Positions 55,267 to 64,000 of a stretch of 64,000 nucleotides of DNA are shown piece by piece. The stretch is from Echria macrotheca (lineage: Eukaryota; Ascomycota; Sordariomycetes; Sordariales; Schizotheciaceae): positions 1-64,000 of the forward strand of contig MU839853.1 in assembly GCA_030411725.1 (NCBI GenBank), in the 5' to 3' direction. Position 1 is the stretch's first letter; the number at the start of each line of letters is the position of its first letter. The position numbers and the translations under genes were made by a program. The notes under the pieces were generated by a model. It searched no databases, had not been told where the DNA came from, and saw only the letters and a program-made list of their open reading frames with translations.

Positions 55267-57061
55267 TTACAACTGCCTCCGAGAACTCTGCGTCCCCCCA
55301 ATTCCGTCATGGTTGACACCGTTGAGCGTTAGATTCTGTGGATTGACTGTCCCGGTATGCGCGTCAGCCCCCGTCATCTCTCGATCCGAGTCTCCGTCTA
55401 CGCCATCATCCTCTGATGGGATGCCATTGTTCCCAACGCTGATAGCCGAGTCCCTATTTCTCAATTCCGCGGAATAGCGACATGTCGGGCCAAAAATGCT
55501 CGCGATACGCATGTACATGTCGCGTGTTGGGCTGAGGGACAGCTGGTGCCTTGTTAATAGCACCCAGAGATCGGCACTGGATGGTAGACACTCGGTTGGG
55601 AAGTCATTGGACATGACCCACGTTCTGAACTTCATGTCGTAGCAGGGTCTGTTGGCACAGGCTCGGGCAAACACATCCTGGTAATATTCTGCTAGAGTGT
55701 TTGCCAGGTGCTCAACTACGTTTCCATCCACGGGGTCTATCTCGTTGCACACACGCGACTGGACTTCCTGGAGACGAAAGGATGCCTCGTTGTCTGATGG
55801 TCTTGGCATCAGGTGGCTTTCGAGTTCAAAATGCTCGACCACTGGGACGAACCCTGTTGCAGTGATGTTAACGGGTGAGCCCTCTGTCTCGATAGGGGAG
55901 AGGACGGACAGTAAGTGATACCCGCGGCATCCTGCTCCTCAAACTCGGGAAAGCAGAGACAAAAGATTGCAATCCACTTCTCTACCCATTCCAATATAGG
56001 ACCTTCCCTAGAACCATTCGTGAGTTCGGCAACCCGAATTTGGCCGATCTTCCGCGGCCGAATCCGACACATCTCGCGATGGGCATGAACTCGGGCCGTG
56101 GCCTCTGTTGTAAAGCCGAGCCCGCATCTCGAACATTCGTAGTTTTCTGGGATGGCGTGGCACTTTTGGATATGATCCTTCAACTTTCGGATACCTGGGT
56201 GGGTTGGCGGAAAGCTCTTCGTGGCGCACGCCGGGAACCTGCTGGCGGTGTGGACACTTGCTGAATGCTTTCTGTACGGACAGGCAAAACTTAGGCCATC
56301 ACGCTCAAGTTTCTCTGGATCACCAAATGTCCAGACGGGAAACTTTGTTCTGGCGCCGTTATTTGGGCCGACACTGTTGCTCTTTTCACGGCTCCCGTTG
56401 GTGTTGGCGGTACCTCTCGAGGCCCGACCCGGTGTGTCCCCGGGTGGCCTCCCCGCACCTGAGCCAGAGAATGCGCCCCCCCGAGTCCCAGAGCCAGCTG
56501 GCAACTCTCGGGGACACTTGTTCACGAATCCACCCGGGCCCCGGCACCCACCTCCTTCACCTCTTTGGATATTTCTGCGCAGCCTAATAAGTATACATCT
56601 GTTTGGGGAACATTGATCTACTCACAGTTTCTCGAATTCGGCGATCCAATTTTCCGAGGAAGCATGAGATTCACTACGATCATGCTGGTGCTCACCCACA
56701 TGTTGCAATACTCCATCGAGGTTCTGCGACCCAGGTGCAGCTGCGTAGGTGAAGGCGGGGGATGATGGGAACGGCGTAGAGAGTGTGGCGCTTGTCAGCG
56801 GCGGGGACGTCTGAGGTGAAGGAACAAATCTGGGGAATTTCGCTGCACCAGCTCCGTCAGCCTGTAAGGTGTGAGCTCCCAAAGCCTTGTGCGGGGGAAT
56901 CGTGTAGGGAGGAGCCCTACCTGCTCGGTTTCTCTTGATGCATGCGTCTGGCGCACCAGGCCTTCCTCTATGCCGGTTTGGGACTCTCGCGGTTGCGCCT
57001 GCGTTGTATCTGGCGACTCGGTGCCTGGGAGGATCGGAGGCGGATATCGCTGCCGATCCAT
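55267..57061 (-). CDS. C2H2-type zinc-finger-like protein
   Basis: Predicted about 541 residues in four exons: 57061-56921, 56861-56626, 56583 (or 56574)-55922 and 55853-55267, all joining in frame. The N-terminal 200 residues are Pro/Ser/Gly-rich and disordered. A family signature follows: FACPYRKH near 225-232, then HIQKCHAIPENYECSRCGLGF (264-283, as HIQKCH plus ECSRCGLGF) and HAHREMC. It matches a common fungal group annotated 'C2H2-type domain-containing', in which the finger spacing is irregular and DNA binding is untested. The C-terminal exon starts VEHFELESHLMPRPSDNEAS, predicted helical, and ends in an acidic stretch. The intron at 56625 has two in-frame acceptors nine bases apart. 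It may be a regulator, but its family also occurs near immunity genes with no known role. Confidence 0.78.
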
Positions 57062-58057
57062 GGGTGGTGTTCGGGTACGCGTTCCTCTCCTGATGCTGCA
57101 CGCCTGCCAAACAACCCTGCGCACCCTAAGGAAGACAACCTGGAATGCAAGTCAACCTATCGAGAAAAAACCCTTTGGAAGTTTTTGGCGACTACGCGCT
57201 ACAAATACCAAGCGCGATGACGGTCAACCGACCGGCCGGCATTAATATCTGCTGACTTCCATTGCACGAACATTTGACTCACGGACACCGCCCGTGATAA
57301 CTCACCGAGAAGATTTCGGCCCTATCTAGACACTTTCTGCGTTGATTGGCTCGTTGAAGATCGAACGAGTTCGCGAAGCTTATCGGCATTATGCTTTGTT
57401 GACGATCAGGCAAGCTTTCCAGGCTCCCGGCGACACAACCCCTGCTGTAGAGCTCCTGAATCGGTAAAAAAGCTACCTTAGTCTCAACAATCCGCTCTTG
57501 CCGTTGATCTGACACCTGCATCGTTACGCTAATTCCTCAGACCGGTGCCACGTCTGCTAGAAGCCTTGTGCCAGACTGAAGCCCCCCTGTTGTGCGTCTG
57601 CATCCCCCAAGCTCGTGCTGATTGGTTGGTACGCTTTCAAAAGAGAGTCGCTCAGTGGACAACCTCGCTGTCAAGCTTTCTGGCCGGCTGACTGGTATCA
57701 GATCTACCCGCACCTGCATGCCGGGAAAGTCTGTCGATCTCGGGGTCGACTCCTATTCGTTCGTATGATATCTGAAGAACCATTAACAGCCTTCGAAGCT
57801 TAGATCGTGAGAAACGGAGCTGTTGCTGTTGATGCAATGAATTTGCAGCACACCTTGTGCCATAGTCTGCCTGTAGCAATACGTATTGTTACCAATGCCC
57901 GAAGTCCGACGTGTCTGGGTATAAAGCTATGGCATCCGAGTAGTATCGTGAGTCTTGGATTCTATCACATCATAATCAATCTTGGATATTTACCAAGGGC
58001 TGTTTGTTCCTTGCTTAGGCCAAGCCTTTATACGATTTATCCCGACCCGGTCTCGCA
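57062..58057. other. divergent intergenic region
   Basis: About 1 kb containing the promoters of the C2H2-like gene (minus) and the putative gene at 58058 (plus). No other feature was recognised. Confidence 0.45.
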
Positions 58058-59291
58058 ATGAGCCTTACCGGTAACCTAGCTACTCAAACCGAGTCCTCGA
58101 CGGCATCTCATGAGGAACTTCCCTCTACAGCTTCACCTTCCCCAAGGTCTGCGAGTCCCAAGCTGAACCCTATCCACCCACCACTGACCCCCACCACCTT
58201 ACAGCATCTCTACGCTGACGCGATTTATCTACGATACGAGCTCTTGGTCAGATAGACTCGTCCAGCTTCAGATGGCCAGCGAGTATGAAGCTTTGCCAAG
58301 AGGGACAAATACCGAGCAGGGCAATTCAACACATATGACCGACTGCCTTGATAAACTTTCTTGCTCGCACTCAACTGTCGCTCTCTCTTCGATGGGAACA
58401 GAATGAGCCTAGTTGTCACTCGGCTATACCCGTTGACCGGCGTTATTTTTACGGGCTCAATACACCTAGGTACATTGTTTGGTGGTCTGCAATGAAGCCC
58501 TGACCACTTTCCCGACGAGCCGAACTCTGTTGACGAGATGAAGACTGTTCAGATGAACTGATGGGGGCCTGTAAGAAAGCATAACAGTAAACAATATCGG
58601 TTTCACAATCCCAGCTTGACCGGCGTGAGACTTGAAATGCCCAGCAATTGACTGCCGTAAAATGACCTACCTTCGCCAGACTTTGATCTCGGCTCAGTTC
58701 CACCGTCGAAACTCCTTCTCAGCCAACTCGGAGGGTCCTATGATGAAATAGTCTACCCCTGGTTGGTAGTCTGCCGTGGAGAAGCTTGGCGAGAACAAAT
58801 AGCCAAGTTGCATCGGGCCCATATTCTCCGCGAGTCGCTGTTTCCGCCTGACATACTACATACGAGGTGCTTGAAACGCTCTAGGGGCTGGGAGTATCAG
58901 AAGAAGGGTCGAGTCTTTGTGATGGTCGGAACACGGCTATCGCAGGGTGGATAATCTTCTTCTCAACGACCGCTCCTCCACCACCACCTCCACCGCCTCC
59001 ACCGGGAAAAGAGTATTGAGGCCGACCTCTATCCACATCTCAGATCCTACAGGCCTTGGCCAAGTGGCAATTGCGGAGGTGCGCAATCTCAAAAAGGCTC
59101 TCAGAATGGCAATCCTAGCCGGCCTCCAAAATGGAGAGACTCCGCAAGAACAGGGTTCTCGGCGCGTGTCAGTTTCGGCTGACGGTGCCGGGAAGAGGCG
59201 GCCCGTGTATTGTTATCCGATGACCGTTAGAAGCTGGCGAGTAACTGGAAACTCTGATGGCTACAGTAGCACCAAATCCGTGCGAGTGTAA
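58058..59291 (+). CDS. putative multi-exon gene, structure partly resolved
   Basis: Unrecognised product. Exon 1 (58058-58146, starting MSLTGNLATQTESS) joins in frame to a second exon at 58205 through a 58-nt intron with a CACTGAC branch point and TTACAG acceptor. That exon encodes WSDRLVQLQMASEYEALPRG and stays open to 58407. Further on, 58661-58893 encodes YDEIVYPWLVVCRGEAWREQ and HILRESLFPPDILHTRCLKR. It may join through a 52-nt intron (58894-58945) to VDNLLLNDRSSTTTSTASTG and GQVAIAEVRNLKKALRMAIL, ending at 59291. I could not find introns linking 58407 and 58661 that keep the frame. So this is either one gene with an unrecognised small exon, or a decayed gene. The TCC/ACC run near 58978-59005 is a trinucleotide repeat inside the last segment. 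Confidence 0.35.
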
Positions 59292-60329
59292 ACCACAGTA
59301 ATGACCCAGCTCAGATAAGAAATCCCCGAGCAAGCGCGGTTCCCGGCTGCCGCGGATGCAACATCACGGATCCGGCTCCAAACACGTCTCAGGGTCGACA
59401 GAGAGAGAGGTTGCGAGAGCGACCCCGACGTTGCCAAGGACGGGGAAGCAAGCCTAACCCCAACTAGCGCTCGAGTTGCGAGCCTTGGCAGAGGAGAATT
59501 TCCCACGCGAGTCGATAAATCGATCCTCTTACGGCACCCGCAGGATATCGCCAGGGGGTGGGCTTGGGGGTTTCACTCTGGGGCCGGTGAAAAAATCCGC
59601 ATTCTGAAAATCGAGATGATGGACAAAGCAAGAAACAGAGCTGCACAGCAAAGTGTCGTCGGGACCCTTGCCGTTCTATCGAATCCCATCCGTGGCTCAC
59701 TCGAGCGGGATCGAGGTCCGGGTGCAGCAAAACAAGGGTGGACCAATTTGCGGTTCCCAAACCGCGTGCGCCGGCCATGCGAACGGCACGATCCTACCGT
59801 GTAGACCAGCCCTGGAAATTAGACTTCTCGACGTTGATTGGCGGATCTCGCCAGGCCCCCTGCCTTCGATTCAAACTTCTCGAAGGACTCGGACCTCGTC
59901 GTCACATCCATCGCGGAGCCATGTGGTTCAGTGAAATTGAATCCCGCTCCGTGTTGCATCCAACCAACCGAACATGGGGATGCGCCTCACGAGTGCGTGG
60001 GAGGACAGGCAACGCCTGAATCTGGCGTTGGACCGTTGCCTCGTGTTTTGCCCGGAGAATTTCCACTTGGCACTCGACTCGGGAAACCTTTTAAACGCCG
60101 TCCCCGCGGATCGGCGCTCATTGCTACGATTTTCGGACAGCTCTTTCATTCTTTTTGTGGATCAGATCACACCAACATCGTGGGTTCTGGTCAGTAGACG
60201 GTGTTTAGTTGTCGGTTTCGACGACGTCCACTCATTATCCCCATCACAGCCTCTCGTTCCAACACTTCGTAGATCTCTCTCGTTTTCTCCTTGTCCTTAA
60301 GTTATCCCAGGAAACCTACATCAGTCACC
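59292..60329. other. intergenic, tyrosinase promoter side
   Basis: About 1 kb. The last 150 bp are CT-rich and probably form the tyrosinase leader. No gene is supported. Confidence 0.45.
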
Positions 60330-61586
60330 ATGCGTTTCGGCTCGCTCTTCCAGGGCGGCCTCGTCGTGGCCCTCGCCGGCAGCTCCGTGGCAGCACCGCC
60401 GCCAAGCAAGTACAGCCCGGCCTCGACGGAGAAGACAGACGTCATTGCGAAAGCCGCCCTCGCCACCCTGACCGAGTACGCGGCGAACAACCCGAACCCA
60501 AGTTCATGCACTATCAAGACGGCGGCCAAGCGACGTGAATGGTACGTTATCTCCCGTCCCTGTGGGAACTCCACTAGAGATTGACAAATTTGCAGGGGCA
60601 CCCTTTGCCCTAGTGAACGGCGCAAGTACATCGCGGCAGTCAAGTGCCTCATGAGCAAGCCCTCCAAGCTCGACCCCATCGAGGTGCCCGGAGCCAAGTC
60701 CCGGTACGACGATTTCGTGGCTGTTCATATGAACCAGACCTTCACGATCCACGCCACGGCCAACTTCCTCTCGTGGCATCGGCTCTTTGCCTGGTCGTTC
60801 GAACAGGCACTGCGCAACGAGTGCGGATACAAGGGTTTCCTCCCGTACTGGAACTGGGGAAAATGGGCCTATGACCCCCTGAAGTCACCCCTTTTCGATG
60901 GTTCTGATACCTCGCTGTCCGGAAACGGTGTCTACGCTGAGCACGCGTGCACCAACGCCCTGCCCACCAACCTGAACTGTATCCCTCCTGGAGTCGGTGG
61001 AGGCTGTGTTTCCGAGGGTCCGTTCAAGGACATGGTTGTCAACCTCGGGCCGGCTTTCTCTGCCTTTGCCCCGACCGAGCCTATCCCCGTGCCGTCGACT
61101 CTTTTCGGTCATAACCCCCGCTGCCTCCGCCGTGATATCTCGTCGTGGGTTTCGTCCAACTGGACCACCGACCACGAGACCTGGGACCTCCTGGTGAACT
61201 ACGGTTCGGATATTGAGACGTTCCAGAACCGGATGCAGGGCGACTTTGACTCGGGCTACTTTGGCGTGCACTCAGGAGGACACTACACCCTCAACGGCGA
61301 TCCTTCTGCCGACTTCTCGGTCAGCCCTGGCGACCCGGCGTTCTGGCTGCACCACGGCCAGATCGATCGTGTGTGGTGGATGTGGCAGAATACCGACCCC
61401 GAGACACGCACCAAGGCGATCGCCGGCACCATCACGATCAGCAACCAGCCGCCGAGCCGGGAGGGCAGACTGGACGATATCTTGGACATGGGGCCACCCG
61501 GGGTGCTGGGAGAGAGCTTGGTCATGGAAAAGGCCATGTCCACGATCGGCATGACCGGTGGCCCGTTTTGCTACATCTATGTCTAG
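60330..61586 (+). CDS. secreted tyrosinase (type-3 copper monooxygenase)
   Basis: Predicted 400 residues. Exon 1 is 60330-60541, the intron 60542-60595 (54 nt, GTACGT donor, TGCAG acceptor) and exon 2 60596-61586. It hydroxylates phenols and oxidises diphenols to quinones. A signal peptide spans residues 1-21 (MRFGSLFQGGLVVALAGSSVA). Copper site A has His115 (VAVHMNQ), His123 (TIHAT) and His132 (SWHRLFAW). Copper site B has His296 and His300 (GVHSGGHY) and His324 (FWLHHGQIDRVWWMWQ). The length and Cys-rich middle (CTNALPTNLNC, GGGC) match the short secreted fungal tyrosinase-domain proteins rather than long melanin tyrosinases with a C-terminal lid. The role may be pigment formation, phenolic detoxification or cluster tailoring. 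All six copper ligands are present, so activity is expected. Convergent with the DUF3626 gene. Confidence 0.94.
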
Positions 61587-61875
61587 AGAGTGCCAGGCTG
61601 GTCACTTGTCACTGAAAAAATGCCTCAGTTGTCGTCGCCAACAAGCGGGTTCCCCTCTCAGCCATAACTCCTGGTGGTTGCTCCGGCGATTTGCTATTTG
61701 CGGGATCGGCACTGAACTCGTGCGTGGCTCTCTTTCTCTTCATCTTAGAGCGGACTTGCAAAAAATACCTAGTTAGACATATACAAGACATTAGAGGCGC
61801 AGGATACGGTTTAGAATATCTTTTCATTTATGAGAACTGCGAGTTGAAGATGCAACCGGTCGAGCTATTCGCAAC

Positions 61876-62991
61876 TCAGGGGGTTTCCCAACTCTTCGAA
61901 GGGCTTCCGTACCGCACCAAGACATGCCAAAGCCACTTCAACTCTTGTAAGACGTGACTTGGTGAGCCTCTGTCCGACCACCTGGCGGGATCTCGCATCA
62001 GATCCTGGACGGCATCCCCAATCAGCTTTACATTTACCAGACCATTCCTGGCTATGCGGACCGCCAGAGACGGCACGGTTGGTCCGCGGAAGTCGTAGGG
62101 TACCTCCTCAGGCTTGATCTCAGACCCCAAGTGCCACCGCAGGGGAAAGCCGAACTTTTCCGCCAACGCCTGCATGTCTTCCCCGGCCTCGCTGCCGTGA
62201 AAGGATGGGTCGGCCACCAAGCCCTCGACGTCCCGATCGAGCCTCAGGTCTCCATGCACCTGGGCCTCCACGTAGTAATCCAAATTCCCGGTCCTCACGC
62301 TTTCCAAGTGCCTCCCTTCTGCCCGTGATTGGATGTGGCGTACGAGTCCGGATGGTCTCAGCTCTCTAGGTGCACCCATAGTGGTCTCTCTCATGAAGGA
62401 GTCTTCCAACGCCCCTGCCAATAAAGCGTCGAACTCATCCATAGTGCCTTGCCACTTGGGTGCATCGGCGGAACCGCCAAAGGTGAATGTACACCGGGAC
62501 AACACATGCTGCTTCAGCACGAAAAAGCAGGACCCGAACCGCGGCGCTGGCCCATCCGCTGCGGTTCCGAGGATATCCAATGCGCCGTACTTTGGTCTCA
62601 GAGCCCGCCACCCTCCTTCGTCCCAACCATCCGCGTGATATGCGCCGCCGAACAGCGACCGTTCCCACTCGTCCCGCGCCCCTCCAGGCTGCGCACTCAA
62701 CCCGCCATTCGAGATGCCAGTCTCGAACTGGTTGCGGTAGATACCGTCGACAAGGAGTGAAGCGGCCACAGTCCGGCCACCCTCTCCAACGGGCCGATCT
62801 GGATGGAAATGAAGAGCCACGCGTGCTGTTTCGCGAATGGAAGTGAGTAACGCGGCGTGCACAGCGGACATGGGCAGACAGTTGGCCATGTAGAGGCAGT
62901 GGTCTATCATCTCGAGCGCCGAGGGGCGTAAGTTCACCGCCACGGAGCGAACATGGTCGATCGCCGCAACTTGTGAGGGATGGGGTTTCAT
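61876..62991 (-). CDS. DUF3626-family protein
   Basis: Predicted 371 residues, single exon. The start is the ATG at 62991 (MKPHPSQVAA), the only ATG that gives a full-length protein. The signature ALHFHPDRP at 59-67, the spaced LLVDGIYRNQFETGISNGG at 79-97, and ERSLFGGAYH further on identify the DUF3626 family. The family occurs mainly in bacteria with scattered fungal members. Its biochemical role is not established; the conserved His/Asp residues suggest a metal- or nucleotide-handling fold, but this is inference. No signal peptide or membrane helix is present. The lack of introns, unlike most neighbours, and the mostly bacterial family are compatible with horizontal transfer, though single-exon fungal genes are common. 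The frame is intact. Confidence 0.85.
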   Translation of the reverse strand: MKPHPSQVAAIDHVRSVAVNLRPSALEMIDHCLYMANCLPMSAVHAALLTSIRETARVALHFHPDRPVGEGGRTVAASLLVDGIYRNQFETGISNGGLSAQPGGARDEWERSLFGGAYHADGWDEGGWRALRPKYGALDILGTAADGPAPRFGSCFFVLKQHVLSRCTFTFGGSADAPKWQGTMDEFDALLAGALEDSFMRETTMGAPRELRPSGLVRHIQSRAEGRHLESVRTGNLDYYVEAQVHGDLRLDRDVEGLVADPSFHGSEAGEDMQALAEKFGFPLRWHLGSEIKPEEVPYDFRGPTVPSLAVRIARNGLVNVKLIGDAVQDLMRDPARWSDRGSPSHVLQELKWLWHVLVRYGSPSKSWETP

Positions 62992-63784
62992 TCTCGACGC
63001 CTCCAAGAAGACAAGAAATGTTATCGGATGTCCACCGCAGTTCTGGAGTCTGGTGAAACTTCGCCGTCTACAAACTCAAACCTTGAATCAGTTGCCTGTA
63101 TGTATTGTACATGTAGTCATCGAGAAATACCCGCCTGACTCATCACCCGTATCTCGTCGTATTTCCCCGCACGGCGATTCCCGGGTGAGCTCGACATTTT
63201 TCTTCTTGATAAAGGCGATAAACACCCGTACACAGGCAACCACTTTTAGCTTCCACAAAGCTGCAGATGTAGAAATTGAATGGCCTCGTGTAACCCGGCA
63301 AACTCTCTGCAGACAAACCTGTTTAACTTTGATCATCTGCCTTCATCATGAGTCAGGAGAGACACTTTACTGCAGAGCAGAGGGCGAGTGCGGCACAGAT
63401 CCCCGCCGCAGCCCCTGAATTTCGACCAGGCGTACCCGCGGAATTGGTTGGGCGCGATTGGGTTGTTGCTTTAACCGCAATTCGGTTGGTGCCTGCGAGA
63501 CGCGAACCTGACCTGACTAAACGGGGTCCTTGGCATCGCTGAACCCTTTCCCTGAGGCGCAGCAGCTCCTTCCGACCTGGATTGCAACTCATCGTGGAGA
63601 AAACCATGGATTCAGTCGGCCGGCGGCCAATACCCCTGCAGAGGGTTTCCAGTTACACTGCAACGCTTCGGCATGTCGACCTCAAGACCTATCCTGTTCT
63701 CTCACCTCCGTCCTCGTCCCGTCTCGCCCTTCAACCATCGCCCGGAATGCCTCCCTCCCTGGCCGTCTTGCGGTTCTGGAAAAC
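62992..63784. other. divergent intergenic region
   Basis: About 790 bp between the DUF3626 gene and the membrane protein gene at the window edge. No coding region is supported. Confidence 0.45.
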
Positions 63785-64000
63785 ATGAGGGAGACGACGT
63801 TCGAGACTGTCGAGGTTTCTGGTAGCCCCTCGGATGACTCGCTGCCAGATGGCCGACCGGGCCTATGGCAGATGGGTTGGCGACGCGTCGCGGCCGGCTG
63901 GTGGTGGGAAATTGGGTCGGCCGTTGTCAGCGCCGTGTCGATGGGCCTGATTCTCATCATTCTGGTCAAAACAGACGGCATGACGCTGGCAGACTGGTCA
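63785..64000 (+). CDS. 5' end of a DUF3176-like membrane protein (partial)
   Basis: The first 72 residues of a gene running off the window. The start at 63785 (MRETTFETVEVSG) is followed by a Trp-rich entry GWWWEIGSAVVSAVSMGLIL, a first membrane helix (ending ILIILVKTDGMT) and LADWS. The pattern W(W)xE...LS...I..IL....G..L..W is the start of DUF3176-type fungal membrane proteins, whose function is unknown. The frame is open to the window end, and no intron is seen in the visible part. Multi-pass proteins of this type often sit in accessory, fast-evolving regions. Confidence 0.75.
   Translation, partial: MRETTFETVEVSGSPSDDSLPDGRPGLWQMGWRRVAAGWWWEIGSAVVSAVSMGLILIILVKTDGMTLADWS

Noticed and set aside
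1..64000. CRISPR array, bacterial operons or ribosome binding sites
   Set aside because: Spliced genes, fungal families and telomere repeats make this a eukaryotic chromosome end; no direct-repeat/spacer pattern is seen.

Overview
The window starts at a chromosome end. Bases 1-95 are (CCCTAA)n telomere repeats. Everything downstream looks like the subtelomere of a filamentous ascomycete (Pezizomycotina, most likely a Sordariomycete). Supporting signs are short 51-101 nt GT-AG introns with CTNAC-type branch points, fungal-only families (HET, DUF7704, NACHT-ankyrin NLRs, glyoxal oxidase AA5_1), secreted proteins with a Kex2-like KR site or a GPI-type tail, and no operon structure. The species cannot be named from sequence alone. 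All exon structures below were worked out by hand from splice motifs and reading-frame continuity. No transcript data or database search was available.

Layout. 0-9.3 kb: telomere, a long gene-poor stretch with degenerate repeats, a small secreted protein (2559-3140), a glycine-rich secreted protein (7547-8294) and a possible small one-pass membrane protein (9001-9288). 9.5-23.3 kb: a run of small-molecule enzymes, mostly on the minus strand: two short-chain dehydrogenase/reductase (SDR) proteins, a DUF7704 membrane protein, a secreted epoxide hydrolase, a sterol desaturase/fatty acid hydroxylase and a chloroperoxidase-like alpha/beta hydrolase. A HET-domain gene (15890-17964) and a decayed STAND N-terminal fragment (about 19073-19341) are interspersed. 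No polyketide, nonribosomal-peptide or terpene backbone gene is visible. 23.8-26.8 kb: a one-pass membrane protein and a secreted SVPS-repeat protein.

28.9-43.4 kb is an immunity/incompatibility region. It holds a second HET gene (28961-30937), a multi-pass membrane protein (32418-34112), a six-exon 1791-residue NACHT-ankyrin NLR (34804-40556) and a third HET gene (41274 onward). The NLR and the third HET gene are head-to-head across 717 bp that carry three CCAAT boxes. The third HET gene has an apparent one-base frame break near its 3' end.

44.8-64 kb: a GPI-type glyoxal oxidase, a medium-chain quinone-oxidoreductase-like enzyme, an orphan four-exon gene, an Ulp1/C48-type cysteine protease gene, a C2H2-like protein, a partly resolved orphan gene, a tyrosinase, a DUF3626 protein convergent with it, and the 5' end of a DUF3176-like membrane protein running off the window.

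The most interesting part is the NLR/HET neighbourhood: three HET genes, one large NLR and one NLR-type relic within 28 kb. The NLR has its Walker A loop on a 25-nt exon and ends in a cysteine-rich CCCF tail that suggests lipid modification.
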